This document shows positions 54,451 to 63,184 of a stretch of DNA of 64,000 nucleotides, one piece after another. The stretch is taken from the NCBI RefSeq assembly GCF_000176035.2, contig NC_015675.1:806001-870000 (forward strand). Direction: 5' to 3'. How positions within the stretch are numbered: position 1 is the stretch's first letter; each line of letters opens with the position of its first letter. A program made the translations under genes and the position numbers. The notes under the pieces were generated by a model. It did not search any database. It was given only the letters and a program-made list of their open reading frames with translations, and was not told the DNA's origin. Source of the DNA: Mesorhizobium opportunistum WSM2075 (lineage in GTDB: Bacteria; Pseudomonadota; Alphaproteobacteria; Rhizobiales; Rhizobiaceae).

Positions 54451-56553
54451 ATGAGCGAACCAGCCGACAGCAAATCCGCCAGTACTTTCCACCTTCCTGT
54501 CGCCGAAGAACAAGTCGAAGGCCTGCCGCCGGGGTTCGGCGACGGCATCGCCGGCAAGGCGGCCTTTGTCATCGCCGTCGCCTTTTCCGTCTTCCAGATC
54601 TACATCGCCGCCTATGGCAGCCTTCCGAGTCAGGTGGTGCGGGCCATGCATGTCGGCTTCCTGCTGCTGCTCGGCTTTGCCCTGATCGCCAATCTGCGCG
54701 CCAAAAGCATGGCCGCCAAAACAATGTTCTGGACGCTCGGCGCGCTCGGCTTCGGCACCGGCCTCTACAACTGGGTGTTCTATACCGACCTCATCCGGCG
54801 CTCCGGCTTCCTGACCACGCCGGACCTGATCGTCGGTGCGGTGCTGGTGGTGCTGGTCTTCGAGGCGGCCAGGCGGCTGATGGGATTGCCGCTCGCGACA
54901 ATCGCCTTCATCTTCCTTGCCTATTGTTTCTTCGGCAACCATTTGCCGGCGCCCTTCATCCATCGCGGCTACGACTTCGCCCAGCTGGTCGATACCTTCG
55001 CCTACGGCACGGAAGGCATCTACGGCACGCCGATCTACGTTTCGGCGGCCTATATCTTCATCTTCGTGGTCTTCGCCGCTTTTCTCGAACGCGCCGGCAT
55101 GATCGCGCTGTTCAACGATTTCGCGCTCGGCCTCGTCGGTTCATGGCGCGGCGGCCCGGCGCAGGTCTGCGTTTTGTCGTCGGCGCTGATGGGGACGATT
55201 TCCGGTTCCGGCGTCGCAAATGTGGTGGCAAGCGGCCAGTTCACCATTCCGCTGATGAAGCGCTTCGGCTTCCGCCCGGCCTTTGCCGGCGCGGTCGAGG
55301 CGACGTCCTCGATGGGCGGCCAGATCATGCCGCCGGTGATGGGCGCGGTCGCCTTCATCATGGCCGAGACGCTGAACATTCCCTATGCCGACGTGGTCAA
55401 GGCGGCGATCATCCCGGCGCTGCTCTATTTCGGCGCCTGCTTCTGGCAGGTGCATCTGGAGGCCGGCAAGGCCGGCCTGCGCGGCATGGCCAAGGCGGAC
55501 CTGCCCAACCCGTGGGACGCGGTGCGGCAGCACTGGCCACTGGTGCTGCCGCTGGCCGCGCTGATCTATCTGTTGTTCGCCGGCTACACGCCGGTCTTCG
55601 CCGGCACGATGGGTCTGGCGCTGACCATCGTGCTCATCCTCGGCACGCCATTGGCGGCGGCGATCGGGCCGCTCGCCTTCCGCATCGTCTTCTGGCTGGC
55701 GCTCGGGCTTGCCGCCGCCTCGTTCATGAAGTTCGGCGTCAACGTGCTGGGCCTGGTCATCGCCGCCCTGATCATCGCCTGCGCCACATTCAAGGGTGGG
55801 CGCGAGACGCTGCGGATCTGCGTCGATTCACTTGCCGAGGGCGCCAAGAACGCGCTGCCGGTCGGCATCGCCTGCGCCATCGTCGGCATCGTCATCGGCA
55901 CGCTGACACTGACCGGCATCGCATCGACCTTCATCGGCTGGATCATCTCGATCGGCGAGAACAACCTGTTCCTGTCGCTGGTGCTGACGATGCTGACCTG
56001 CCTGGTGCTGGGCATGGGCATCCCGACCATCCCCAACTATATCATCACCTCGTCGCTGGCCGGCCCGGCGCTGCTGTCGCTCGGCGTGCCGCTGGTGGTC
56101 AGCCACATGTTCGTCTTCTATTTCGGCATCATGGCCGATCTCACGCCGCCGGTGGCGCTGGCCGCCTTCGCGGCGGCACCGATGGCCAAGGAGAGCGGCC
56201 TCAAGATCGGCATCCAGGCGACCAAGCTCGCCATCGCCGGCTTCGTGGTGCCGTTCATGGCTGTCTACACGCCGGCGCTGATGCTGCAGGATGCCGGGCC
56301 GATCGCCGCCCAGTTCGGCTATCCCATCGAGGTCGCCTATATCGTCGTCAAGGCGTGCATGGGCATCGTGCTGTGGGGCGCGGCCGCCGTCGGCTTCCTC
56401 GCCACGCGCATGGCGTGGTGGGAACGGCTGGTCGCCTTCGCCGCCGGCGTGCTCCTAGTCGCGGCTGTGCCGCTTACGGACGAAACCGGCTGGGCGCTGT
56501 CGCTTGCCTGGATCGGCTGGCACTGCTGGCGGGCGCGGCGGGCCAGAGCATGA
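54451..56553 (+). CDS. TRAP transporter fused permease (DctQM-type)
   Basis: A 700-aa fused small-plus-large TRAP permease with about 16 or more hydrophobic segments. The small-subunit-like part covers about residues 30-170 (GKAAFVIAVAFSVFQIYIAA); the DctM part includes CVLSSALMGTISGSGVANVV, RPAFAGAVEATSSMGGQIMP, LTMLTCLVLGMGIPTIPNYI and FGIMADLTPPVALAAFAAAP. ATG 54451 (MSEPADSKSAS) is preferred; the frame open to 54307 runs through repeat element D. The stop TGA lies inside another dispersed repeat (56546-56594). Uses a sodium or proton gradient with the TAXI binding protein. Confidence 0.93.
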   Translation: MSEPADSKSASTFHLPVAEEQVEGLPPGFGDGIAGKAAFVIAVAFSVFQIYIAAYGSLPSQVVRAMHVGFLLLLGFALIANLRAKSMAAKTMFWTLGALGFGTGLYNWVFYTDLIRRSGFLTTPDLIVGAVLVVLVFEAARRLMGLPLATIAFIFLAYCFFGNHLPAPFIHRGYDFAQLVDTFAYGTEGIYGTPIYVSAAYIFIFVVFAAFLERAGMIALFNDFALGLVGSWRGGPAQVCVLSSALMGTISGSGVANVVASGQFTIPLMKRFGFRPAFAGAVEATSSMGGQIMPPVMGAVAFIMAETLNIPYADVVKAAIIPALLYFGACFWQVHLEAGKAGLRGMAKADLPNPWDAVRQHWPLVLPLAALIYLLFAGYTPVFAGTMGLALTIVLILGTPLAAAIGPLAFRIVFWLALGLAAASFMKFGVNVLGLVIAALIIACATFKGGRETLRICVDSLAEGAKNALPVGIACAIVGIVIGTLTLTGIASTFIGWIISIGENNLFLSLVLTMLTCLVLGMGIPTIPNYIITSSLAGPALLSLGVPLVVSHMFVFYFGIMADLTPPVALAAFAAAPMAKESGLKIGIQATKLAIAGFVVPFMAVYTPALMLQDAGPIAAQFGYPIEVAYIVVKACMGIVLWGAAAVGFLATRMAWWERLVAFAAGVLLVAAVPLTDETGWALSLAWIGWHCWRARRARA

Positions 56554-56594
56554 TCCCGAAAAGTGGGATCCGGTTTTCGGAAGAGACCATGCTC
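56546..56594. repeat. Short palindromic repeat (gagcatgatcccgaaaagtg type), copy 1
   Basis: gagcatgatcccgaaaagtg, then ggatccggttttcggaagag, ending accatgctc; the ends gagcatg and catgctc are inverted. It overlaps the last codons and stop of the TRAP permease gene. A related element lies at 63118-63162. Confidence 0.85.
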
Positions 56595-56614
56595 AAGCAA
56601 AGAAATAGCAGCGC

Positions 56615-56998
56615 ATGAGCCTGTGCATCCTCGCCGCCGGCAAGACGGTGACGCTGGCGATCGCCGCCTTCACGCTGTCCTGGACGCATTCGGTGGAACG
56701 GACGCGATGGGAGGAGGACTGGAAGGTGACGCCGTCCGGGCTGCAAGTGGTCGAGGCGCGCATCAAGGGTTCGGGCGCCGGCATGGAACCGCCGGAGGGC
56801 GCGGTGCTGAAAGACGGCTGGTGGGTCTATGTCCCGAAGGTTGGGCCGCAGCGTCACGTCTCTCTCGCCGCCTCCGGCGCAACCGGCGGCGGCTGGACGC
56901 TGTGCACGGTTCAGGGCTGCCGGGAACTCGGCAGGGAGGCCGGCGGCTCCATCGCGCTGGAGCCATGCGGGTCGGATGGCACGAGCCAGCCGCGATAG
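56615..56998 (+). CDS. DUF1850 domain protein
   Basis: A 127-aa DUF1850 protein, a usual companion of TAXI-TRAP permeases. Seen: FTLSWTHSVERTRWEEDWKV, ARIKGSGAGMEPPEGAVLKD, WWVYVPKVGPQRHVSLAASG. The N-terminus (MSLCILAAGKTVTLAIAAFT) may be a weak export signal. The role is unknown; it may bind substrate or assist the permease. It lies 61 bp after the permease with a short repeat between. Confidence 0.88.
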   Translation: MSLCILAAGKTVTLAIAAFTLSWTHSVERTRWEEDWKVTPSGLQVVEARIKGSGAGMEPPEGAVLKDGWWVYVPKVGPQRHVSLAASGATGGGWTLCTVQGCRELGREAGGSIALEPCGSDGTSQPR

Positions 56999-57032
56999 CG
57001 CACCAACGCCAGTTGCGCGGCGAGATCGCAAT

Positions 57033-57518
57033 CTAGCCAAGGAACCGCCCGCGCAGTTCGGCCGACGGAATGTCGCAGCTGTCCTTCCTGCCGAACAGGG
57101 CATAGCGATTCTTGGCGACGCGCTCATAGAGCCAGTCGCGCAGCGGGCGCGGCAGCAGCAACAGCGCCTTGGCCGCGCGCCACGGCCAGCCGAGTTCCGC
57201 CATGACGGCGACAAAACTGTCGAGCCGCGTGAAGGCGGCACCGTCGACAAGGACGAGATTGGTTTCGTAAGCGTCGGTGCGCAGCCCGTGCTTCCTGAAC
57301 AGCGCTTCGCCGAAAGGCGACTGGGCTGTGGCGAAGCGGAAGCGACTTTTGCGGTCCAGCTTGACCACCATGCGCACGAAGCCGGAGCAGAGTACGCAGA
57401 CGCCATCGAAGACGATCAGCTGACGGCTTGTACCTGACGGCTCAGAGGGACTTGATTGGGCAGATTTGATTGGGGAAGGTCGGTCACGCGGGCCTCGGCT
57501 GCTCGTGTCCCCGGACAC
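57033..57518 (-). CDS. DCC family thiol-disulfide oxidoreductase
   Basis: A 161-aa protein with the family-defining DGVCVLCSGFVRMVVKLDRK (about residues 39-58), a C-x2-C redox pair in a thioredoxin-like fold, then FRFATAQSPFGEALFRKHGL and RLDSFVAVMAELGWPWRAAK. The first 32 residues are Ser/Pro-rich and may be excess; a later start is possible. Convergent with DUF1850 (34 bp apart). Partner unknown. Confidence 0.9.
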   Translation of the reverse strand: MSGDTSSRGPRDRPSPIKSAQSSPSEPSGTSRQLIVFDGVCVLCSGFVRMVVKLDRKSRFRFATAQSPFGEALFRKHGLRTDAYETNLVLVDGAAFTRLDSFVAVMAELGWPWRAAKALLLLPRPLRDWLYERVAKNRYALFGRKDSCDIPSAELRGRFLG

Positions 57519-58209
57519 TAAGCCAGCCGCAGGCGGGGTTAAAGATGTGGCGATGCCGCACGCCGCCCGTCACCGAGGACCCGGTCACCCAGAACGGGAC
57601 GCTCGGCGCGATAGGTGGTGGCACGCGCGTTGGCACCGGGCCTGCAGATGCGGCTGTTGTGGCGGCTCTCGAACGTCATGGTCAGTGCGCGCCCAGCGAC
57701 GTGCCGCGACGGGCGCAAGCCGGACCGGGACCGCGCATGTAGTAGCGCTCGGGCCGGTAGGTCGGCGCGACGAATTCGCGGATGGCGGCGGCATAGCCGA
57801 TGAGGTGCGTGAGGAAGTTCATTTACCCTGTCCCTGTCCCGATTTTCGGATGTCCCTTCCGAATTGCGAGAATGATAGCATCGAGGCGTGAATAGTCGGT
57901 GAACGTGATGTTAATTTCTGGTCGAAAACCCGTCGCTTCGTGGCCGGAATGCGGCTGATTCGGGGTGTTTCGGTGCCTTTTGTCGCCATTTCGCTCAGTG
58001 TGACTTTTGCATCACATATGTTTCGTTTGAATGTCGCCCGCGCGCGGTTCTGTTTCAATTTCCGCCGCGCCCGTGAAATTTCCGTTCGGGACGCTTCGAT
58101 GCGGGCCTGACTTCAAGGTGCTCGAACATCAAGCGATCAGGAAACTGGCAAGGAACTGGAGCGCGCGCCATCCGTTCTCACCTTCATCGCGTTCCTGAAG
58201 GGAGTTGTC
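57519..58209. other. 691-bp region upstream of ku with no confident gene
   Basis: The left part holds small minus-strand frames (one listed at 57682-57822). The right part, 57880-58130, is clearly more A/T-rich than the chromosome and probably contains the ku-ligD promoter. No repeat family member or RNA gene was recognised. Confidence 0.5.
57682..57822 (-). CDS. Possible 46-aa small protein
   Basis: The frame gives MNFLTHLIGYAAAIREFVAP followed by TYRPERYYMRGPGPACARRG and a short tail. A purine-rich AGGG precedes the ATG. The next minus-strand frame (57679 to 57539, also 46 codons) starts 2 bp after its stop and shares a TYRxER pattern. Coding potential is uncertain; it could be a decayed gene. 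Confidence 0.3.
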   Translation of the reverse strand: MNFLTHLIGYAAAIREFVAPTYRPERYYMRGPGPACARRGTSLGAH

Positions 58210-59079
58210 ATGGCGCCGCGTCCTGCCTGGAGGGGCTATCTGAAGCTGTCGCTGGTCACCTGCGCCGTCGAACTGACCAATGTCGTCACCCACACCGAAA
58301 GGGTGTCTTTCCGCATCCTCAACCGCAAGACCGGCAATACGGTGAAGCGCATTTATGTCGACGCCGAGACCGGCGAGCCGCTTGGCGACGATGACGAGAT
58401 CAAGGGCTATGAACTCGACGACGGCGATTTCATCCATATCGAGGAAGACGAGATCGAGGCGGTGCAGATCGAATCCTCGCACACGATGAGCCTCGACGGT
58501 TTCGTCGACAAGGCCTCGATCCAGCAGGTCTATCTCGATACGCCCTATTATGTCACGCCGGGCGACAAGGTGTCGGAAGAAGCGTTTGCCGTCATTCGCG
58601 ACGCCATGTCGGGCAAGAAGATGGCCGGGCTGGCGCGCATCGTGCTCTATCGACGCGAACGGCCCGTGGTTATCGAGCCGCTCGGCAAAGGCATGGTGCT
58701 GACCACGCTGCGGTATGACAACACGGTGCGCCAGCCTGATACCGTGTTCGGCGAGATCGAGGCGGTGAAGACCGACCAGGAGATGACCGATCTTGCCGAA
58801 CTCATCATCGACAAGAAGAAGACGAAGTTCGACCCGTCGAAATTCGACGACAAATACGAGGACGCGCTGCTCGAGCTGATCCGCGCCAAGAAGGCCGGCC
58901 ACAAGGCGCCGAAGGCAAAGGCCGCGCCAAAACCTTCCAATGTCATCAACCTGTTCGACGCGTTGAAAAAGAGCCTGTCGGACTCCGGGTCATCGAAAGC
59001 GTCTTCGTCGGCGAAAGCCAGGCCGGCAACCAAACGCGCCAAGCCGAAAACGGCCGCGCCCAAACGCAAATCGGCCTGA
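58210..59079 (+). CDS. ku: Ku protein (non-homologous end joining)
   Basis: A 289-aa bacterial Ku, a homodimeric ring that binds DNA ends and recruits LigD. The core (MAPRPAWRGYLKLSLVTCAV, RVSFRILNRKTGNTVKRIYV, TPYYVTPGDKVSEEAFAVIR, MVLTTLRYDNTVRQPDTVFG) is followed from about residue 235 by a Lys/Ala/Ser-rich tail (KAPKAKAAPKPSN, RAKPKTAAPKRKSA) that usually contacts DNA or LigD. ATG 58210 follows GAAGGGAG. Its stop lies in a 17-bp tandem repeat; ligD starts 47 bp later. Confidence 0.96.
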   Translation: MAPRPAWRGYLKLSLVTCAVELTNVVTHTERVSFRILNRKTGNTVKRIYVDAETGEPLGDDDEIKGYELDDGDFIHIEEDEIEAVQIESSHTMSLDGFVDKASIQQVYLDTPYYVTPGDKVSEEAFAVIRDAMSGKKMAGLARIVLYRRERPVVIEPLGKGMVLTTLRYDNTVRQPDTVFGEIEAVKTDQEMTDLAELIIDKKKTKFDPSKFDDKYEDALLELIRAKKAGHKAPKAKAAPKPSNVINLFDALKKSLSDSGSSKASSSAKARPATKRAKPKTAAPKRKSA

Positions 59080-59125
59080 GGACCAGAGAAGCCTGAGGAC
59101 CAGGGAAGCTTGAGAACCAGAAAAC
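59075..59125. repeat. 17-bp tandem repeat, three copies, between ku and ligD
   Basis: Units cctgaggaccagagaag, cctgaggaccagggaag and cttgagaaccagaaaac. The first includes the ku stop codon and the third ends one base before the ligD ATG, so the whole ku-ligD junction, including the ligD ribosome binding site, is made of this repeat. Confidence 0.85.
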
Positions 59126-59126
59126 A

Positions 59127-61688
59127 ATGGCCGGACTCGAACAGTATCATTCCAAGCGCGACTTCAAGAAGACGTCCGAACCGGCCGGCAAGGTCGCGCG
59201 CGGCAAGAAGGGCGAGGTTGGTGGCGGTCTCTTCGTCATCCAGAAGCATGCCGCGACCAGACTGCACTACGACTTCCGCCTCGAGCATGACGGGGTGCTG
59301 TGGAGCTGGGCGGTGACGCGCGGCCCGAGCCTCGACCCGCACGAAAAGCGGCTCGCCGTCCATGTCGAGGACCACCCGATCGACTATGCCGGGTTCGAAG
59401 GCACCATTCCCAAGGGCGAATATGGCGGCGGCTCCGTCATCGTCTGGGACGAGGGGACATGGGTTCCCGAGACCGACCCGGCCAAGGCGATGAAGAAGGG
59501 CCATATCAACTTCGAGCTCAAGGGCCACAAGCTGCATGGCTCATGGCATCTGGTGCGGCTGAGGCCGCGCCCGGGGGAGAAGCGCGACAACTGGCTGCTG
59601 ATCAAGTCGGACGATGCGGCGGCGCGTCCGGGCGAGGATATCCTCGAGGAGGCGCCGCAATCGGTGAAGTCGGGCCTGACGATCGAGGAGGTCGGCGCGG
59701 GCAAGGCCGCCAGGGGCGAGAAACCGAAAGTCTGGCATTCCAACAAGCCGGCCGCCGGCAAGGCGAAGGCCGCGGGCCGGAAACTCGACTTTGTCGAACC
59801 GCAGCTTGCCACGCTGGAACGGGAGGCTCCGTCGGGCGAGGACTGGCTGCACGAGGTGAAGTTCGACGGCTATCGCATGCAGGCACAGATCGCCGGCACG
59901 GAGGTGCGGCTCTTGACCCGCGCCGGCCTCGACTGGACGGAGAAATTCGGCGGCGAGATCGTTGCCGAACTCGCTCGCCTGAAGTGCAGCGACGCCATCA
60001 TCGACGGCGAGGTCGTCGTGCTGGCCGACAGCGGTGTCTCGTCCTTCTCATTGCTGCAGCAGGATCTGTCGGCAAAGCGGACAAACCGCTTCATCTACTA
60101 TGTCTTCGACCTGATGCGCCTCGACGGCAAGGACCTGCGCCGCGAGCCGCTGGTCGAGCGCAAGCAAGCCCTGCAGGAACTGCTCGGCAAGCCATCCGAG
60201 AACGCGGCGGTGCGTTTCTCCGACCATTTCACCGAGCCCGGCAAGATCATGCTGGAGCATGCCTGCCGCATGGGACTGGAGGGCGTCGTCTCCAAACGCG
60301 CCGACGCGCCCTATCGCAGCGGGCGCGGCCCTAGCTGGGTGAAGTCGAAATGCACGGCGCGGCAGGAATTCGTCATCGGCGGCTATTTGCCGTCGGACAA
60401 GACCGGGCGCGGGCTGCGCTCGCTGCTGGTCGGTTATTACGAGGGCGGCAGCCTACACTATGCCGGCCGCGTCGGCACCGGCTTCTCCACCAGGGGTGCC
60501 AACGATCTGAAGAAGAAACTCGATGAGCTGAAGGCGAATACCTCGCCGTTCGACGCAGCCGTTCCCAAGGGCAAGGGGCTGGTCTGGGTCAAACCCGAGC
60601 TTGTCGGCGAAGTGGAGTTCCGCAGCTGGACATCGGAGCGTATAATACGCCATGCCTCGTTCCAGGGGCTGCGCGAGGACAAGCCGGCGGAGGAAGTCGT
60701 GCAGGAAAAGCCCAGGGCGGCGACACCCAAGGAACCAGGGGGCAAGACATCAGGGGGCAAGGAACCAGGAGGCAAGAGCCCAGCCAAGGCGAAATCCGCG
60801 CGAAGCGGCGCTGGCAAACCTGCCGGGGCGATGACAACCACGGTAAAACTCTCCCATCCCGACAAGCTGCTGTGGCCCGACGAAAAAATCTCCAAGCAGG
60901 GCCTGCTTGATCACTACGCGCAGGTTTGGCCGCGCATGGAGCGCTTCGTGATCAACCGGCCGCTAAGCCTGGTGCGGGCGCCCGATGGCGTCGGCGGCCA
61001 GCGCTTTTTCCAGAAGCACGCCTCGGCCGGGATGAGCGACAAGATAGCCCGGATGAAGGACCCGACGGACGGCGAGGAGATCCTGTTCATCCGGGATTTC
61101 GACGGCATCGCCGCGCTGGTCCAGTACGGCGTTGTCGAAGTTCATATCTGGGGCTCTACCGTCGACGAGATCGAAAAGCCCGACCAGATCATCTTCGATC
61201 TCGATCCCGACGAAGGTGTCGACGTGAAGAAGGTGCGCGAGGCGGCTCTAGACATCAGGGGCAAGCTCGACGAGCTGTCGCTGCCGAACTTCGTCAAGAC
61301 ATCGGGCGGCAAGGGCTATCATGTGCTGGTGCCGCTGAAGCCCTCGGCGGACTGGGACGAGGTCAAGAATTTCGCCCATGATTTCGCCAGGGCGCTCGAG
61401 CAGGCCGCCCCCGACCGTTATACGGCGACACTGTCGAAAAAGGCGCGCACCGGGAAAATCTTCGTCGACTATCTGCGCAATGGCAGGGGCGCCACAACAG
61501 TCGCGCCCTATTCCTCGCGCGCCAAGAAGGGCGCCACCGTGTCGATGCCGGTGACCTGGGCCGAAATCGAGGCCGGACTGGCGCCCAACGCCTTCCCGAT
61601 CGGCGACAAGACGACGGCGAAGCAGTTGAAGGAAGCCGACCCGTGGAAGGAATTTTTCAAGGTGGCGAAGGTGTTGAAGCGGGGATAG
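59127..61688 (+). CDS. ligD: Multifunctional DNA ligase D (phosphoesterase-ligase-polymerase)
   Basis: An 853-aa NHEJ enzyme. The phosphoesterase domain (about residues 25-170) has TRLHYDFRLEHDGVLWSWAV and GTIPKGEYGGGSVIVWDEGT. The ATP-dependent ligase (about 220-530) has the adenylation motif EVKFDGYRMQ, DAIIDGEVVVLADSG and EGVVSKRADAPYRSGRGPSW. A Gly/Lys/Pro linker (about 530-570) contains a 15-bp tandem repeat. The primase-like polymerase (about 575-853) has LSLVRAPDGVGGQRFFQKHA, the metal site QIIFDLDPDEGVDVKKVREA and KTSGGKGYHVLVPLKPSADW. ATG 59127 is well placed. Domain order is the common rhizobial/Pseudomonas one. Confidence 0.96.
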   Translation: MAGLEQYHSKRDFKKTSEPAGKVARGKKGEVGGGLFVIQKHAATRLHYDFRLEHDGVLWSWAVTRGPSLDPHEKRLAVHVEDHPIDYAGFEGTIPKGEYGGGSVIVWDEGTWVPETDPAKAMKKGHINFELKGHKLHGSWHLVRLRPRPGEKRDNWLLIKSDDAAARPGEDILEEAPQSVKSGLTIEEVGAGKAARGEKPKVWHSNKPAAGKAKAAGRKLDFVEPQLATLEREAPSGEDWLHEVKFDGYRMQAQIAGTEVRLLTRAGLDWTEKFGGEIVAELARLKCSDAIIDGEVVVLADSGVSSFSLLQQDLSAKRTNRFIYYVFDLMRLDGKDLRREPLVERKQALQELLGKPSENAAVRFSDHFTEPGKIMLEHACRMGLEGVVSKRADAPYRSGRGPSWVKSKCTARQEFVIGGYLPSDKTGRGLRSLLVGYYEGGSLHYAGRVGTGFSTRGANDLKKKLDELKANTSPFDAAVPKGKGLVWVKPELVGEVEFRSWTSERIIRHASFQGLREDKPAEEVVQEKPRAATPKEPGGKTSGGKEPGGKSPAKAKSARSGAGKPAGAMTTTVKLSHPDKLLWPDEKISKQGLLDHYAQVWPRMERFVINRPLSLVRAPDGVGGQRFFQKHASAGMSDKIARMKDPTDGEEILFIRDFDGIAALVQYGVVEVHIWGSTVDEIEKPDQIIFDLDPDEGVDVKKVREAALDIRGKLDELSLPNFVKTSGGKGYHVLVPLKPSADWDEVKNFAHDFARALEQAAPDRYTATLSKKARTGKIFVDYLRNGRGATTVAPYSSRAKKGATVSMPVTWAEIEAGLAPNAFPIGDKTTAKQLKEADPWKEFFKVAKVLKRG
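60731..60775. repeat. 15-bp tandem repeat in the LigD linker
   Basis: ggaaccagggggcaa, gacatcagggggcaa, ggaaccaggaggcaa; in frame it gives EPGGK, TSGGK, EPGGK. It keeps frame and only changes linker length between the ligase and polymerase domains. Confidence 0.85.
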
Positions 61689-61757
61689 GTCCGAGACGAA
61701 GCCGAGACCTTCCGATGCAAGTGCAACATCAGCAGAATGGCTGACGTAGCGTTCCGT

Positions 61758-61908
61758 CACACCCCCCCTCTGTCCTGCCGGACATCTCCCCCGCAAGGGG
61801 GAGATCGGCTATTTCAAAGTGTCGTTCATTTCTGCAACGTTGGAGATTGGCGAGAGCGCCTAATCTCCCTCCTTGCGGGGGAGATGGCCGGCAGGCCAGA
61901 GGGGGGTG
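61758..61908. repeat. Bipartite inverted-repeat element E (~151 bp)
   Basis: Outer ends cacaccccccctctgtcctg and ggccggcaggccagaggggg(gtg); inner hairpins catctcccccgcaaggggga and aatctccctccttgcggggg. Same family and orientation as element B (44490). It lies between ligD and the ArsR-type regulator gene, which converge on it. Confidence 0.87.
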
Positions 61909-61949
61909 CTATCCCGCCAACGACTGCCGGGAGTAGCGCCGCTGAGCCA

Positions 61950-62624
61950 TCAACCCAGAAACACGTTCTCGAACGCCTGCTTTCCCGGTGGTGAAAACAC
62001 CACCGCGCGGCTGTCCTTCTCGCGGCGCGCCCATTTCTCCAAAAGGATCTTGTCGAGGATCGCGGCACCCAGCGTGCCGGCGAGGTGGGAACGGCGCACG
62101 CTCCAGTCGAGGCAGGCGCGGCAGACCGGGCGGCGTGGCCTGGCGCCGACATCGATGCCTATTGCCGCGAAATGCGATGCGGCCGACGGCCCGAGCCTGA
62201 TTTCCTTGTCGTCACGCTGCAGGATATCTTTTTCGACCAGACGATCGAGCATCGCCACGGCCTGCTCGCCGGCGAGGTGATCGTAGCAGACGCGGGCCAC
62301 GCGCATGGCGCCGTCGCGCGGGCCTGGCCGCACGCGCTTCGGGCCGACGGCTTCGGCGACCCCGGTGATGGCTTCGATCATGCCTGCCACCTGAGGCCCG
62401 GCGAGGCCGTAATAGCGATGGCGGCCCTGGCTGGCCAAGGTCAGCAGGCCGCCCTCCATCAGTTTCGACAGATGCGAGGAAGCGGTCGGCAACGAGACAC
62501 CGGCTTCCAGCGCCAGTTCGCTCGCGGTCAATGCGGTGCCGCCCATCAGCGCGTTCAGCATGTTGGCGCGGGCCGGATCGCCGACCAGGCTGGCGATGCG
62601 GGCGATGTCGGGTCCTTCACGCAT
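61950..62624 (-). CDS. ArsR-type winged-helix regulator with C-terminal extension
   Basis: A 224-aa protein. Residues about 5-85 are an ArsR-like wHTH (IARIASLVGDPARANMLNAL, SLPTASSHLSKLMEGGLLTL, GRHRYYGLAGPQVAGMIEAI). The remaining 135 residues are an uncharacterised domain with PVCRACLDWSVRRSHLAGTL and a C-terminus RAVVFSPPGKQAFENVFLG. Two Cys (C-x2-C in VCRAC) could sense redox or metal. Divergent from the NIPSNAP/ABM pair across 173 bp, which it probably regulates. Confidence 0.85.
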   Translation of the reverse strand: MREGPDIARIASLVGDPARANMLNALMGGTALTASELALEAGVSLPTASSHLSKLMEGGLLTLASQGRHRYYGLAGPQVAGMIEAITGVAEAVGPKRVRPGPRDGAMRVARVCYDHLAGEQAVAMLDRLVEKDILQRDDKEIRLGPSAASHFAAIGIDVGARPRRPVCRACLDWSVRRSHLAGTLGAAILDKILLEKWARREKDSRAVVFSPPGKQAFENVFLG

Positions 62625-62797
62625 AGTTCGTTCCTTATCGAAGCATTCTTGTCAGATAAGCATTATTCTCCGATCAGCTCAAGGAAGCGGCGAAGCACGC
62701 CACGAGGGCTCCTGACACGAAACGGCCTAGCATAACCCAAGTGCGCGACGTTTCGACCACGCTCGAACCATTGATGCAACGATCCGAGGAGACGACC

Positions 62798-63184
62798 ATG
62801 ACCATCACCTGTTTCATCCGCTATGAGATCGACCCGTTCGGCAAGGCTGCCTTCGAGGAATATGCCCGCAACTGGGGCCAGGCCATTCCACGCTGCGGCG
62901 CCGACCTGATCGGCTATTTCGCGCCGCATGAGGGCTCGGCCACGACGGCATACGCCGCCTACAATGTCGACAGCCTGGCGGCCTACGAAGCCTATCGCGC
63001 CCGGCTTGCCGCCGACCCCGCCGGCAAGGCAAACTACGCGTTCGCCAAGCGTGAACGATTCATCCTCAAGGAGGACCGCATGTTCCTGAAACTGGCTTCC
63101 GGCCCGCATGCGCCAAGGCTTGATCCTGAAAAGTTGCAGACTTTTCAGACCGGGATCATGCCAAGGGAAAAGGTGTTGCCGTGA
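62798..63184 (+). CDS. NIPSNAP family protein with repeat-derived C-terminus
   Basis: A 128-aa NIPSNAP/ferredoxin-like-fold protein: TCFIRYEIDPFGKAAFEEYA, ADLIGYFAPHEGSATTAYAA, SLAAYEAYRARLAADPAGKA. ATG 62798 follows GAGGAGAC. The last 22 residues (LDPEKLQTFQTGIM and after) are encoded by a dispersed palindromic repeat (63118-63162) and are unlike NIPSNAP proteins, so the original gene probably ended near GPHAPR. Its stop overlaps the GTG of the next gene, so the repeat now couples the two. Function unknown. Confidence 0.85.
   Translation: MTITCFIRYEIDPFGKAAFEEYARNWGQAIPRCGADLIGYFAPHEGSATTAYAAYNVDSLAAYEAYRARLAADPAGKANYAFAKRERFILKEDRMFLKLASGPHAPRLDPEKLQTFQTGIMPREKVLP
63118..63162. repeat. Short palindromic repeat, copy 2, inside a coding region
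   Basis: gcttgatcctgaaaagttgc, then agacttttcagaccgggatc ending atgcc. The palindromic core is ctgaaaagttgcagactttt cag. It is related to the repeat at 56546-56594 and is read through in the NIPSNAP gene without a stop. Confidence 0.8.

Noticed and set aside
54336..56618. 760-codon open frame on the plus strand
   Set aside because: A shifted frame over the TRAP permease; its Arg/Gly/His-rich composition is typical of an out-of-frame reading.
57819..58058. 79-codon minus-strand frame ending in an ATGA overlap with the 46-aa frame
   Set aside because: Starts with TTG, has no ribosome binding site and lies in the A/T-rich ku upstream region. The overlap is suggestive but not enough.
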